This document shows positions 57,192 through 64,000 of a DNA stretch of 64,000 nucleotides, piece by piece (position 1 is the stretch's first letter; every line of letters begins with the position of its first letter). Location: assembly GCF_028023875.1 (NCBI RefSeq), contig NZ_JAQIPB010000006.1, positions 372,001-436,000 of the forward strand, read 5' to 3'. The notes under the pieces are model-generated. The model searched no databases and had not been told where the DNA came from. It was given only the letters and a program-made list of their open reading frames with translations. This DNA comes from Xenophilus arseniciresistens. Lineage in GTDB: Bacteria; Pseudomonadota; Gammaproteobacteria; Burkholderiales; Burkholderiaceae_C. Made by a program: the position numbers and the translations under genes.

Positions 57192-57464
57192 ATGACCACC
57201 GCCACCGCCCGCCTGGATCTTCGCCTGGAAGCGCGCGACAAGGAGCGCATTGCCAAAGCCGCTGCATTGCGCGGCTTGCCGGTGTCGTCCTTCGTGCGCG
57301 ATGCGGTGCTGCGCGAAGCGGACACCACCATCGCAGCCAACACGGTCGTCACCTTGTCGGCAGCCGAGTCGCGTCGCTTTCTGGATGCACTGGACGCGCC
57401 CTTCGTCCCCAATGCCCGCCTGAAGCAGGCGATGGATGCCGCCGCCCGCTTGACGAAGCGCTAA
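57192..57464 (+). CDS. DUF1778 (TacA-like) antitoxin
   Basis: 90 residues. N-terminal ribbon-helix-helix (TARLDLRLEARDKERIAKAA with SSFVRDAVLREAD) for DNA binding, then a C-terminal segment (LDALDAPFVPNARLKQAMD) of the kind that wraps the partner acetyltransferase. ATG 57192 has AAGGAG 7 nt upstream; a GTG at 57156 is in frame but lies in the operator. The toxin gene follows after 3 bp. Confidence 0.92.
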   Translation: MTTATARLDLRLEARDKERIAKAAALRGLPVSSFVRDAVLREADTTIAANTVVTLSAAESRRFLDALDAPFVPNARLKQAMDAAARLTKR

Positions 57465-57467
57465 GGC

Positions 57468-57965
57468 ATGGCATTGACCGTTGCCGTCCTTGATGGCCGC
57501 CAGCATGACCGTGAGGGCTTCACCTGCGGCGTCGCGGCGCTGGACGACTACCTGCGCACCCGCGCAGGGCAACACCAGCACGACGGGATTGCCACCACGC
57601 ATGTGCTGATCGACGATGCGCAGCCCACCCGAATCCTGGGCTACTGCTCGCTGTCGGCGGCACAGCTGCATCTGCACGAATTGCGCGAGGAAGACCGCAA
57701 GCGGCTGCCGGCCTATCCGGTGCCGGCCATGCGCATGGGGCGATTGGCCATCTCCGTTGACGAGCAGGGCAGGGGCCACGGCCCGTTGCTGTTGGGCCAT
57801 GCAGTCAATCTGGCCTTGTCCGTGCGGCAGACGATGGGCATTCGGGTGCTGATCGTCGACGCCAAGGACGCCCGGGTGGTGCAGTTCTACGAAGGCTTTG
57901 GCTTCAGAGCGGCGACCAGCGCGGCGCTGACGCTGTATCTGCCGCTGGGGAGCAGCAGGAAGTAA
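57468..57965 (+). CDS. GNAT-family acetyltransferase toxin (TacT-like)
   Basis: 165 residues; a GNAT toxin of the TacT/AtaT group, which acetylates the amino group of charged tRNAs and halts translation. The acetyl-CoA loop QGRGHG is at 100-105 and the likely catalytic tyrosine is Tyr141 in QFYEGFGF. The N-terminal CGVAALDDYLR segment is typical of toxins paired with DUF1778. It starts 4 bp after the antitoxin stop. Confidence 0.92.
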   Translation: MALTVAVLDGRQHDREGFTCGVAALDDYLRTRAGQHQHDGIATTHVLIDDAQPTRILGYCSLSAAQLHLHELREEDRKRLPAYPVPAMRMGRLAISVDEQGRGHGPLLLGHAVNLALSVRQTMGIRVLIVDAKDARVVQFYEGFGFRAATSAALTLYLPLGSSRK

Positions 57966-57987
57966 AGCGAAAGCGCGCGGGAAATTC

Positions 57988-60732
57988 CTAGCGCAGCAGC
58001 ACCAGCCCCGCGGGCATGTCGTCGCCAAACACGCGCCGCGTGTCCTGCTCGTCCAGCGCTTGCACCTCTCTGAGCCCCGCGGCCCAGCTGGGCGCGGCGC
58101 GCGCGGCGTCGAGTTGATCGGCCAGTTGCAGGCGCATCGCTTGCGGCAGGTCGCGCGCGCGGTCGCCGGTGGCGCGTGCGATCTGCGCCACGGCGAAGGC
58201 CGCGGCCTCCTGCCGCGCCCAGTCGGGGTGTTCGGCGTCGATGTGCGCCAGCCAGGCCTGCGCGGTGGCAGCGGGCAGCACGTGGTGCGCACTGGCATAA
58301 AGCGGCTGGCGCGCGCCCAGCCTGCCCAGCGCCCACCACAGGTGCGCAGCGGGGCTGCGCTGCAGGCGCTGCAGCAGCCAGCCGCCGAACTGCGTCTTGT
58401 GCGCGGGCGCGATGCGCTCGAAGGCCGCGGCCATGCGCAGCAGCTCGTCCAGCGCCTGCATGGGCGGGCCTTCGGGCCTGGCGATGTCGGTGCCGCCTTC
58501 GGGCTGCAGGTAGTAGGCGATGACCTCGTAGACCATCTCCTGCGCCTGGCTGTCCAGTCCGCCGGCAATGCGGCGCCACAAGGTCCACCACTCAGACCAT
58601 TGCTGGCTGTCGTGGCTGTGCGCGATGCCCGGGCCAAACAGTTCCCACATCTGCTGCATGCGCCAGTCGTCCAGCGCGTCGCCATAGCCTGGGCGCAGGG
58701 TGAAGCCCGCGAGGTTGAACCAGCTGCGCTCGTGCTGCAGCGAACGGCGGCGGCGGCGCGCGCCCTGCAGCAGGGCGTCGAAGAGCGCACGCAGCAGTGG
58801 TGCGTCCCACCGCGCGCGCTCGCCCAGCAGGCGCTCCAGCGTGCCGCGCAGCTGGCGCACCTCCTTCGCGTCCACGTCCTTCTTCCTGTCGCCGTAGACG
58901 CGGGCGATGGCCGCCAGCGCTTCGTCCAGCCGGGGGTGGGCGCGCGGCGCGGATCCGGCCGGCTGCGAGGGAGTTGCCGCGTCGCCGCGAAGCTGGAATT
59001 CGAGCTGCCAGCGCTGGCGCGCATCGGCCACCGCCACGCAATGCACCTGCAGCGTGCCGACTTCGGTGATCTGCGCTTCCAGCCGGACCTGCACTTGCGG
59101 CAATGGCGCCGGGGCGGCAGCGGCGCCGGCCGGTGGGTGGAGCACGGTGGCGATGGGCGGCAGCGGCAGCAAGGCGGCCTGCGGTGCCATCAGCTCGCCG
59201 GCCCGGTGCTTCAGGTCGACCGAGCTGGTGGCCAGCCTGAAGCGCACGGGCCGGCCCAGGCGCAGGCCAAAGCGCTGTGAATCCAGCCGCTGCACCTCGC
59301 CTTCGGGCGCGCCATGGGGCAGCAGGCACACGCCCTGGCCGTCGTCCAGCAGCAGGTAGTAGGCGCGCGCGGCGGCACTGCGGATGCGCGGTGCCTGGCC
59401 GGCGCGCGCCATCGCAAAGGCCACCGCGCCACGGGCCACGGCGGCATCGAGCTGCGGCGCATCGAGCAGGCGCATCGGTGTCGCGCCGGCCGGCTGCCAG
59501 CTGCGCAGGGTGGCCAGCAGGCGCTCGCGCAGCGCGGCGGCATGGAAGACGCCGCCATTGAGCAACACGGCGTCGGGCAGGGCGCCGCCCTGGTCCTGCA
59601 GGAAGGCGGCGATGTGGCGCGTGATGGCCGCATCGCTGGCATAGGGCAGGCCGAATTCGACCAGCGCAGCCCGCGCGCGCCGCGGCCTGGCATCGGCCGC
59701 CACCTGCGGGAAGAAGCCGTCGATCAGCAAGCCGTCCACGTCGGCCCGCGTGAGCGGGGCCGAGCGCGCGCCGCCGATCAGCCGGCTGCCGCCGCCTTGT
59801 AGCGTGACGGTGGTGTCCAGCGGTCCGTCGGCGGCCAGCAGCCGCTCCTTGGCGCTGCGGCAGCGCTGCGTGAGCTGGGCCAGCTGCACGGCGCTGAGCC
59901 GCGGCGCGCCGGCCTGGCCGCTGCCCGACAGGCGCGGTTCGATCCAGCGCGCCAGCGCCAGGTCCATGTTGTCGCCACCCAGCACCAGGTGCTCGCCCAC
60001 GCCGGTGCGTGCCAGCTGCGGCTGGCCCTGGGCGTCGAGCGTGATGTCGATCAGGCTCAGGTCGGTGGTGCCGCCGCCCACGTCCACCACCAGCAGCCGG
60101 CGCGTGCCGGCCAGCGCCTGGGCCAGTTGCCCGCGCCGCGCATGCACCCAGTCGTAGAAGGCGGCCTGAGGTTCCTCCAGCAGATGGACCTGCGGCAGGC
60201 CGGCCAGCGCAGCCGCCTGCAGCGTGAGCTGGCGGGCGCCTTCGTCGAAAGAGGCCGGCACGGTGAGCACGATGGCCTGCTGCGCCAGCGGCGCGGCAGG
60301 GTGCGCATGGTCCCAGGCCTGGCGCAGATGGCGCAGGTAGCTCGCGCTGGCCTCCAGCGGCGAGACCTTGTCCACATCTTCGGGCGCGCCCCAGGGCAGG
60401 ATGGGGGCCGTGCGGTCCACGGCCGGATGCGAGAGCCAGCTCTTGGCGCTGGCCACCAGCCGGCCCGGCGTCTGCTGGCCCAGCTCGCGCGCGAAGGCGC
60501 CCAGCACCGCGCGCTCGGGCGAAGGCCAGGGCAGGCCCAGGTCGGCGGCGGCCAGCGCGCTGGCCTGGGCATGAAAGCGCAGCGAGGGCAGGAGAGGGCG
60601 CGTGGCCACCTCGCCAGCGGCCACGCTTTGCGCGATGCCGAAGACCTGAATCGCGCCGCCCTCGACCGGCGCGAAGGCCAGCACGGTGTGGGTGGTGCCC
60701 AGGTCGATGCCGACGTGGAAGCGGGCCGTCAT
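57988..60732 (-). CDS. Hsp70-family protein with large C-terminal extension
   Basis: 914 residues. The N-terminal actin-like ATPase domain (about 1-390) has the phosphate loop GIDLGTTHTVLA (8-19) and VDVGGGTTDLSLI (about 200-212), plus LLNGGVFHAA near 345. Beyond a degenerate substrate region comes a long helical extension (about 560-914; VYGDRKKDVDAKEVRQLRGT, WELFGPGIAHS) that I read as DUF3731. It is not DnaK: no EEVD-like or G/F context and no dnaJ/grpE nearby. ATG overlaps the stop of the preceding Hsp70 gene (ATGA). Client and role unknown. Confidence 0.88.
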   Translation of the reverse strand: MTARFHVGIDLGTTHTVLAFAPVEGGAIQVFGIAQSVAAGEVATRPLLPSLRFHAQASALAAADLGLPWPSPERAVLGAFARELGQQTPGRLVASAKSWLSHPAVDRTAPILPWGAPEDVDKVSPLEASASYLRHLRQAWDHAHPAAPLAQQAIVLTVPASFDEGARQLTLQAAALAGLPQVHLLEEPQAAFYDWVHARRGQLAQALAGTRRLLVVDVGGGTTDLSLIDITLDAQGQPQLARTGVGEHLVLGGDNMDLALARWIEPRLSGSGQAGAPRLSAVQLAQLTQRCRSAKERLLAADGPLDTTVTLQGGGSRLIGGARSAPLTRADVDGLLIDGFFPQVAADARPRRARAALVEFGLPYASDAAITRHIAAFLQDQGGALPDAVLLNGGVFHAAALRERLLATLRSWQPAGATPMRLLDAPQLDAAVARGAVAFAMARAGQAPRIRSAAARAYYLLLDDGQGVCLLPHGAPEGEVQRLDSQRFGLRLGRPVRFRLATSSVDLKHRAGELMAPQAALLPLPPIATVLHPPAGAAAAPAPLPQVQVRLEAQITEVGTLQVHCVAVADARQRWQLEFQLRGDAATPSQPAGSAPRAHPRLDEALAAIARVYGDRKKDVDAKEVRQLRGTLERLLGERARWDAPLLRALFDALLQGARRRRRSLQHERSWFNLAGFTLRPGYGDALDDWRMQQMWELFGPGIAHSHDSQQWSEWWTLWRRIAGGLDSQAQEMVYEVIAYYLQPEGGTDIARPEGPPMQALDELLRMAAAFERIAPAHKTQFGGWLLQRLQRSPAAHLWWALGRLGARQPLYASAHHVLPAATAQAWLAHIDAEHPDWARQEAAAFAVAQIARATGDRARDLPQAMRLQLADQLDAARAAPSWAAGLREVQALDEQDTRRVFGDDMPAGLVLLR

Positions 60733-62576
60733 CCCCCGTGCCGAACGTCGAATTCCACCTTCCACTGCGCGCCGCCTGCGGCTTCGGCCAGCAGTTCCAG
60801 CGTGCCGATCTCGGTCACGCGGGCGCGCAGCTGCACCGGCACCACCTCGCCCACGGCGCGGCCGTCGGCCGGCAAGGTGGCTTCGATGCCGGCCAGCTCC
60901 TGCAGCTCCTCGGGGCCCCAGAAGTCCAGCAAGGTGCCGGGCTGGTCCTCGCGCCGCACCGACGAGCCGAAGAAGCGAAAGCCCACGGATTCGCCCACCA
61001 CCAGGCCCAGTTGCTGCGGCGGCAGCGGCGCTTCGGTGCCTTCCTCCATGCCGAAGGGCGCCACGCACAGCGCCTGCACGGGCGGCTCCAGGCCGGGCAC
61101 GGCCGGCATGCTCGATTCGATGCCCACGTAATAGGCCTGGGCCGTGCCACCGCGGATGCGGATGCCCTGGCCGCCGCGCGCCTGGCCGTAGTAGGCCGCG
61201 CCGCGCGCCACGGCGTGATCCATGTCGGCGCCCTGCAGCAGGCGCGCGGCCGGCGCGCCGTCGGCGGCCAGCCAGGCGTTGAGCGTGTCCAGCACGCGCG
61301 TGGCCAGCAGCTGCGACTTGAACACGCCGCCGTTGAAGAGCACGGCCGTGGGGTGCAGGAAGCGCGCGCCCTCGGCCGGTGCAAAGCCCGCCAGCTGCGC
61401 CGTGGCGCCCACCTGCCGGCCCAGCAGCGCGGCCAGGTGGCGCGTGACGGCGGCATCCTGCGCATAGGGCAGGCCGATCTGCGTGAGGCCCGCGCGCGGC
61501 CGGCTGACGGGCCGCGCATCGCTTGCCACGGCCGGGAAGAAGCCTTCGAGCAGGATGGCATCGAGCAGCTCGCGCCGAAGTTCGGTGCGGATGGCGCCGC
61601 CGATCAGTTTGGAGCCGCGGCTGGGCACGACCAGCGGCACGCCGGGCAACTGCGCGTCGCTCAGCAGCTGTTCCTTGGCCAGACGGCAGGCGTAGGTCAG
61701 CGCGCGCATCTGCCACGCATCCAGCGTCTTGCCTTCGGCGGCCAGCCCGCGCGCCACGCCGTGGGCCAGCGCCAGGTCCATGTTGTCGCCGCCCAGCAGG
61801 ATGTGCTCGCCCACGGCCACGCGCGTGAGCTGCAGGTTGCCGGCATCCTCGGTCACGGCGATCAGCGAGAAGTCGCTGGTGCCGCCGCCCACGTCCACCA
61901 CCAGGATCACGTCACCCACCTTGACCTGCTTGCGCCAGTCGCCCGCGCTGCCGGCGATCCAGCTGTAGAGCGCGGCCTGCGGTTCCTCCAGCAGCGTGAT
62001 GCCCTGGTACCCCGCGGCCTGGGCCGCTTCGGCCGTCAGCTCGCGCGCGGCCGGATCGAAAGAGGCCGGGATGGTGACGGTGACGGCCTGCTGGTCGAAG
62101 GGCGCCTCGGGATGGCGCTGGTTCCAGGCCGCGCGCAGGTGCTGCAGGTAGCAGGTGCTGGCGGCCAGCGGCGACAGCCGGGTCACTTCGGGCGGCGCGT
62201 CGGCCGGCAGGATCGGCGCACGCCGGTCCACGCCCGCATGGCCCAGCCAGCTCTTGGCACTGGAGACCAGGCGGATCGGCGTGAGCGCGCCGTGGCTGCG
62301 CGCCAGCTCCCCGACGATGGGCGCCGGCTCGGCGCCGGGCGCCGCGGGCCAGGGCAGGGCCAGGTCGCCGGGCGCGAACTCGCTCGCATGCGGGAGGTAC
62401 AGGAAGGAGGGCAGCAGGCCGAAGTCCTGCACCGCGCCGGGGCCGCTTTGCTGCGGGATGGGCAGCACCTGCGGGCCCGCGGCATCGCCGGCCTGCAAAT
62501 CGACAAACGCCAGCGCGCTGTGCGTGGTGCCCAGGTCGATGCCGATGGCGTAGCGCGCGCCGTTCTGGCTGTTCAA
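60729..62576 (-). CDS. Hsp70-family protein, shorter paralogue
   Basis: 615 residues with the Hsp70 ATPase hallmarks GIDLGTTHSALAF (12-24), VDVGGGTSDFSLI (about 240-252) and VLFNGGVFKSQ. It ends soon after a short substrate-binding-like beta region (about 500-615) and lacks the helical extension of its neighbour. The start codon is TTG 62576, overlapping the stop of the DUF2760 gene (TTGA); no ATG occurs before the conserved GIDLG motif, which supports TTG. The two Hsp70s are clearly related in the ATPase region and may act as a pair. Confidence 0.88.
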   Translation of the reverse strand: MNSQNGARYAIGIDLGTTHSALAFVDLQAGDAAGPQVLPIPQQSGPGAVQDFGLLPSFLYLPHASEFAPGDLALPWPAAPGAEPAPIVGELARSHGALTPIRLVSSAKSWLGHAGVDRRAPILPADAPPEVTRLSPLAASTCYLQHLRAAWNQRHPEAPFDQQAVTVTIPASFDPAARELTAEAAQAAGYQGITLLEEPQAALYSWIAGSAGDWRKQVKVGDVILVVDVGGGTSDFSLIAVTEDAGNLQLTRVAVGEHILLGGDNMDLALAHGVARGLAAEGKTLDAWQMRALTYACRLAKEQLLSDAQLPGVPLVVPSRGSKLIGGAIRTELRRELLDAILLEGFFPAVASDARPVSRPRAGLTQIGLPYAQDAAVTRHLAALLGRQVGATAQLAGFAPAEGARFLHPTAVLFNGGVFKSQLLATRVLDTLNAWLAADGAPAARLLQGADMDHAVARGAAYYGQARGGQGIRIRGGTAQAYYVGIESSMPAVPGLEPPVQALCVAPFGMEEGTEAPLPPQQLGLVVGESVGFRFFGSSVRREDQPGTLLDFWGPEELQELAGIEATLPADGRAVGEVVPVQLRARVTEIGTLELLAEAAGGAQWKVEFDVRHGG

Positions 62577-63145
62577 AGCTCCACCTCCGCCGCGGCGATC
62601 ACGCGCGCGTCATGGCCTTCGGTCAGCGCCGGCAGGCGCACGGCCGTGGCGCGCCAGCCCTTGTGCTGCAGCGTGCCCGTGAAGGGCGCCTGGCCCACGA
62701 CGTTGCCGGTCAGGCGCACGGCCGAGGCGTCGAAGCCGGCCGGCAATGTCAGGCGGCTGCCTTCGCTTTCGGTGCGCACGGGTTCGAGGTCGAAGCTCTC
62801 CTGCAGCACCTTGCGTGCACCGCCATGCAGCATGCGCGCGGCGCCGCCCACCTCGGCGTCGGAATAGGCGGCGATGTCCTCCTGCAGGAAATCGACGAAT
62901 CGGGCCTCGCGCTGCAGCGCGGCCAGCAGTTGCAGGGCGGCATCGACATTCGCGGTGGCGCGCACGGCGGCCGGTGCGGGTGCGGGCGGGGTCACGGGTG
63001 CAGGCGTGGCTGCAGGGGCCACGGCCTCAACGGGCGCCGCGCCATTGCGCAGCGCCTGCAGGCGGGCCGCCAGGCGGCCATCGCCCAGCACCGAAAAGGC
63101 CAGGCCCAGGCGGGCGAAGAAGGAAAGGGGTTGTGCGTCGGTCAT
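62573..63145 (-). CDS. DUF2760 family protein
   Basis: 190 residues, soluble, function unknown. An N-terminal helix (SFFARLGLAFSVLGDGRLAA) and an Ala/Pro-rich linker (about 35-63) precede the conserved domain, which contains LLAALQREARFVDFLQEDIA and AYSDAEVGGAARMLHGG. First gene of a three-gene chain overlapping the next start (TTGA). DUF2760 genes occur with such Hsp70 pairs, so it is probably a partner or cofactor of those chaperones. Confidence 0.88.
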   Translation of the reverse strand: MTDAQPLSFFARLGLAFSVLGDGRLAARLQALRNGAAPVEAVAPAATPAPVTPPAPAPAAVRATANVDAALQLLAALQREARFVDFLQEDIAAYSDAEVGGAARMLHGGARKVLQESFDLEPVRTESEGSRLTLPAGFDASAVRLTGNVVGQAPFTGTLQHKGWRATAVRLPALTEGHDARVIAAAEVEL

Positions 63146-63365
63146 CGTTGCAGTCCAGGGGGTCGCGCAGGGCGGCGACTGGCAGAAAAAGGCGGCCCGG
63201 CGGGCCGGGGCGCAGAACCGGCTATTGTCTTCGCTGCCGCGCGCGGGCGCCCTCGCATCGCCTTGCCGCGACCGGGGCAGTCGGGTGTCGCCCACTGCGC
63301 TGCAGGCGCCGTGCCGCTCTTGCACAATCGCGGCCCGCCATCCGCCAAGGCCTTGTCGCCCTTTC

Positions 63366-64000
63366 ATGAAAGCCCTGCGTCTTTTTGCCGGCCCCGCCGC
63401 GCGCGAACACATTGCGCGCCAGGGCCTGGCGCCTGCCGATGTGCGCGTGATTCCGGGCGCGGCAGGCGGGCCCAAGGGGCTGATCCTGGGGCCGCTGGAC
63501 CAGCACATCTTCGGCCACTGGCTGCCGCAGTCGAACCAGCCCATCGACCTGGTGGGCGCCTCCATCGGCGCCTGGCGGCTGGCCACGGCCTGCCTGGACG
63601 ACGCGGCCGAGGCCTTCGCCCGCTTCTCGCACGATTACGTGCACCAGCGCTTCGACACCGCGCCGGGTGCGCCGCGCCTGACGGCCGCCGACGTGAGCGC
63701 GCGTTTCGGCGCCGACCTGCGCGGCTTCTTCGGCCCGCGCGCGGCCGAGGTGCTGCGCCATCCGCGCTTTCGGCTGCACGTGGTCACGGCGCGCGGGCGC
63801 CACATCCTGGGCCGCGAGGGCCGCGCACGCACGGTGGCCGGCTACCTGGGCGCCTTTGCCAGCAATTCGCTGAGCCGGCGCAGCCTGGGCGGCTGGCTTG
63901 AACGCTGCGTGTTCTCCACCGGCGGCGCGGCCTTGCCCTTCGACACGCTGGACTACCGCACGCGCCAGCTGCCCCTGGATGAAGGCAGCTTCCACCCGGC
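63366..64000 (+). CDS. Patatin-like phospholipase family protein (3' end beyond window)
   Basis: At least 211 residues; the frame is still open at the right edge. The N-terminal half of a patatin domain is visible: oxyanion loop GAAGGPKG (31-38) and nucleophile motif GASIG with Ser66. The catalytic Asp (DGG-type motif) would lie beyond the window. No signal peptide is evident. The family hydrolyses acyl chains of lipids; substrate unknown. It is divergent from DUF2760 across 220 bp, in which a CACAAT element (63323-63328) is the only promoter-like feature noted. Confidence 0.85.
   Translation, partial: MKALRLFAGPAAREHIARQGLAPADVRVIPGAAGGPKGLILGPLDQHIFGHWLPQSNQPIDLVGASIGAWRLATACLDDAAEAFARFSHDYVHQRFDTAPGAPRLTAADVSARFGADLRGFFGPRAAEVLRHPRFRLHVVTARGRHILGREGRARTVAGYLGAFASNSLSRRSLGGWLERCVFSTGGAALPFDTLDYRTRQLPLDEGSFHP

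Noticed and set aside
57988-61716. A 1242-codon frame suggesting a giant Hsp70
   Set aside because: The true start is ATG 60732, which overlaps the stop of the upstream Hsp70 gene. The extra 328 codons are that gene in a wrong frame.
60738-62867. 709-codon plus-strand frame over the second Hsp70
   Set aside because: Antisense shadow; the minus-strand protein carries clear Hsp70 motifs.

Overview
The window is high-GC chromosomal DNA of a betaproteobacterium, most likely Comamonadaceae (Burkholderiales, Acidovorax/Variovorax-like). The evidence is the clpX-lon-tRNA-Gly order, a split dap (lysine/peptidoglycan) cluster, CysB-CbiX, lptFG next to pepA-holC, a livK-like binding protein, DUF2239, DUF3309, a pqiA-pqiA-pqiB-pqiC operon and a stand-alone YjjJ. 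Genes are tightly packed, with many ATGA/GTGA/TGATG overlaps. I see no rRNA, insertion sequence, prophage or CRISPR array.

Layout. 1-2815: end of clpX, then lon behind a good sigma-32-type promoter. 2835-3511: three identical tRNA-Gly(GCC), tRNA-Cys(GCA) and tRNA-Leu(UAA), with terminators between them. 3541-9744: a conserved acidic protein, a UMF1/Atg22-type transporter, a secreted protein coupled to murI, class I fumarase and a short-chain dehydrogenase. 9761-17375 (minus): an ABC-F ATPase, then dapC-dapD-pilU-dapE-prmB. 17483-24964: an amidase with a sigma-54-like promoter, argA, the RNA helicase hrpA and a DUF305 protein. 24989-30061 (minus): DUF3309, aminotransferase, CysB-type regulator, CbiX-like chelatase, lptG and lptF. 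30083-34816: pepA-holC-unknown gene, a branched-chain amino-acid type binding lipoprotein with a potentially structured leader, and ogt. 34818-42668: a PrsW-type membrane protease with a coupled partner, an orphan, two MFS exporters, a GST, a MATE exporter and DUF2239. 42813-46480: a paraquat-inducible (MCE lipid transport) operon.

46497-53185 is the most unusual region. A minus-strand cluster encodes a small secreted protein with three imperfect repeats of about 38-43 residues and a CxxC at each end of the repeat block, a small secreted protein of unknown family, a CsgG/HfaB-like outer-membrane lipoprotein fused to peptidoglycan-binding-like and DUF4384-like domains, and a Sel1-like repeat protein. 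A NarL/NarX-type response regulator and histidine kinase diverge from it, across a 458-bp AT-rich gap with three GTGTGAA elements. I read this as a candidate curli/holdfast-like surface-fibre system with its own two-component control. This is inference from sequence features and gene order.

53269-64000: tex, the HipA-like kinase yjjJ with a palindrome on its -10 box, a DUF1778-GNAT toxin-antitoxin pair with a 25-bp palindromic operator, a translationally coupled DUF2760-Hsp70-Hsp70 operon of unknown role, and the start of a patatin-like phospholipase cut by the window edge.
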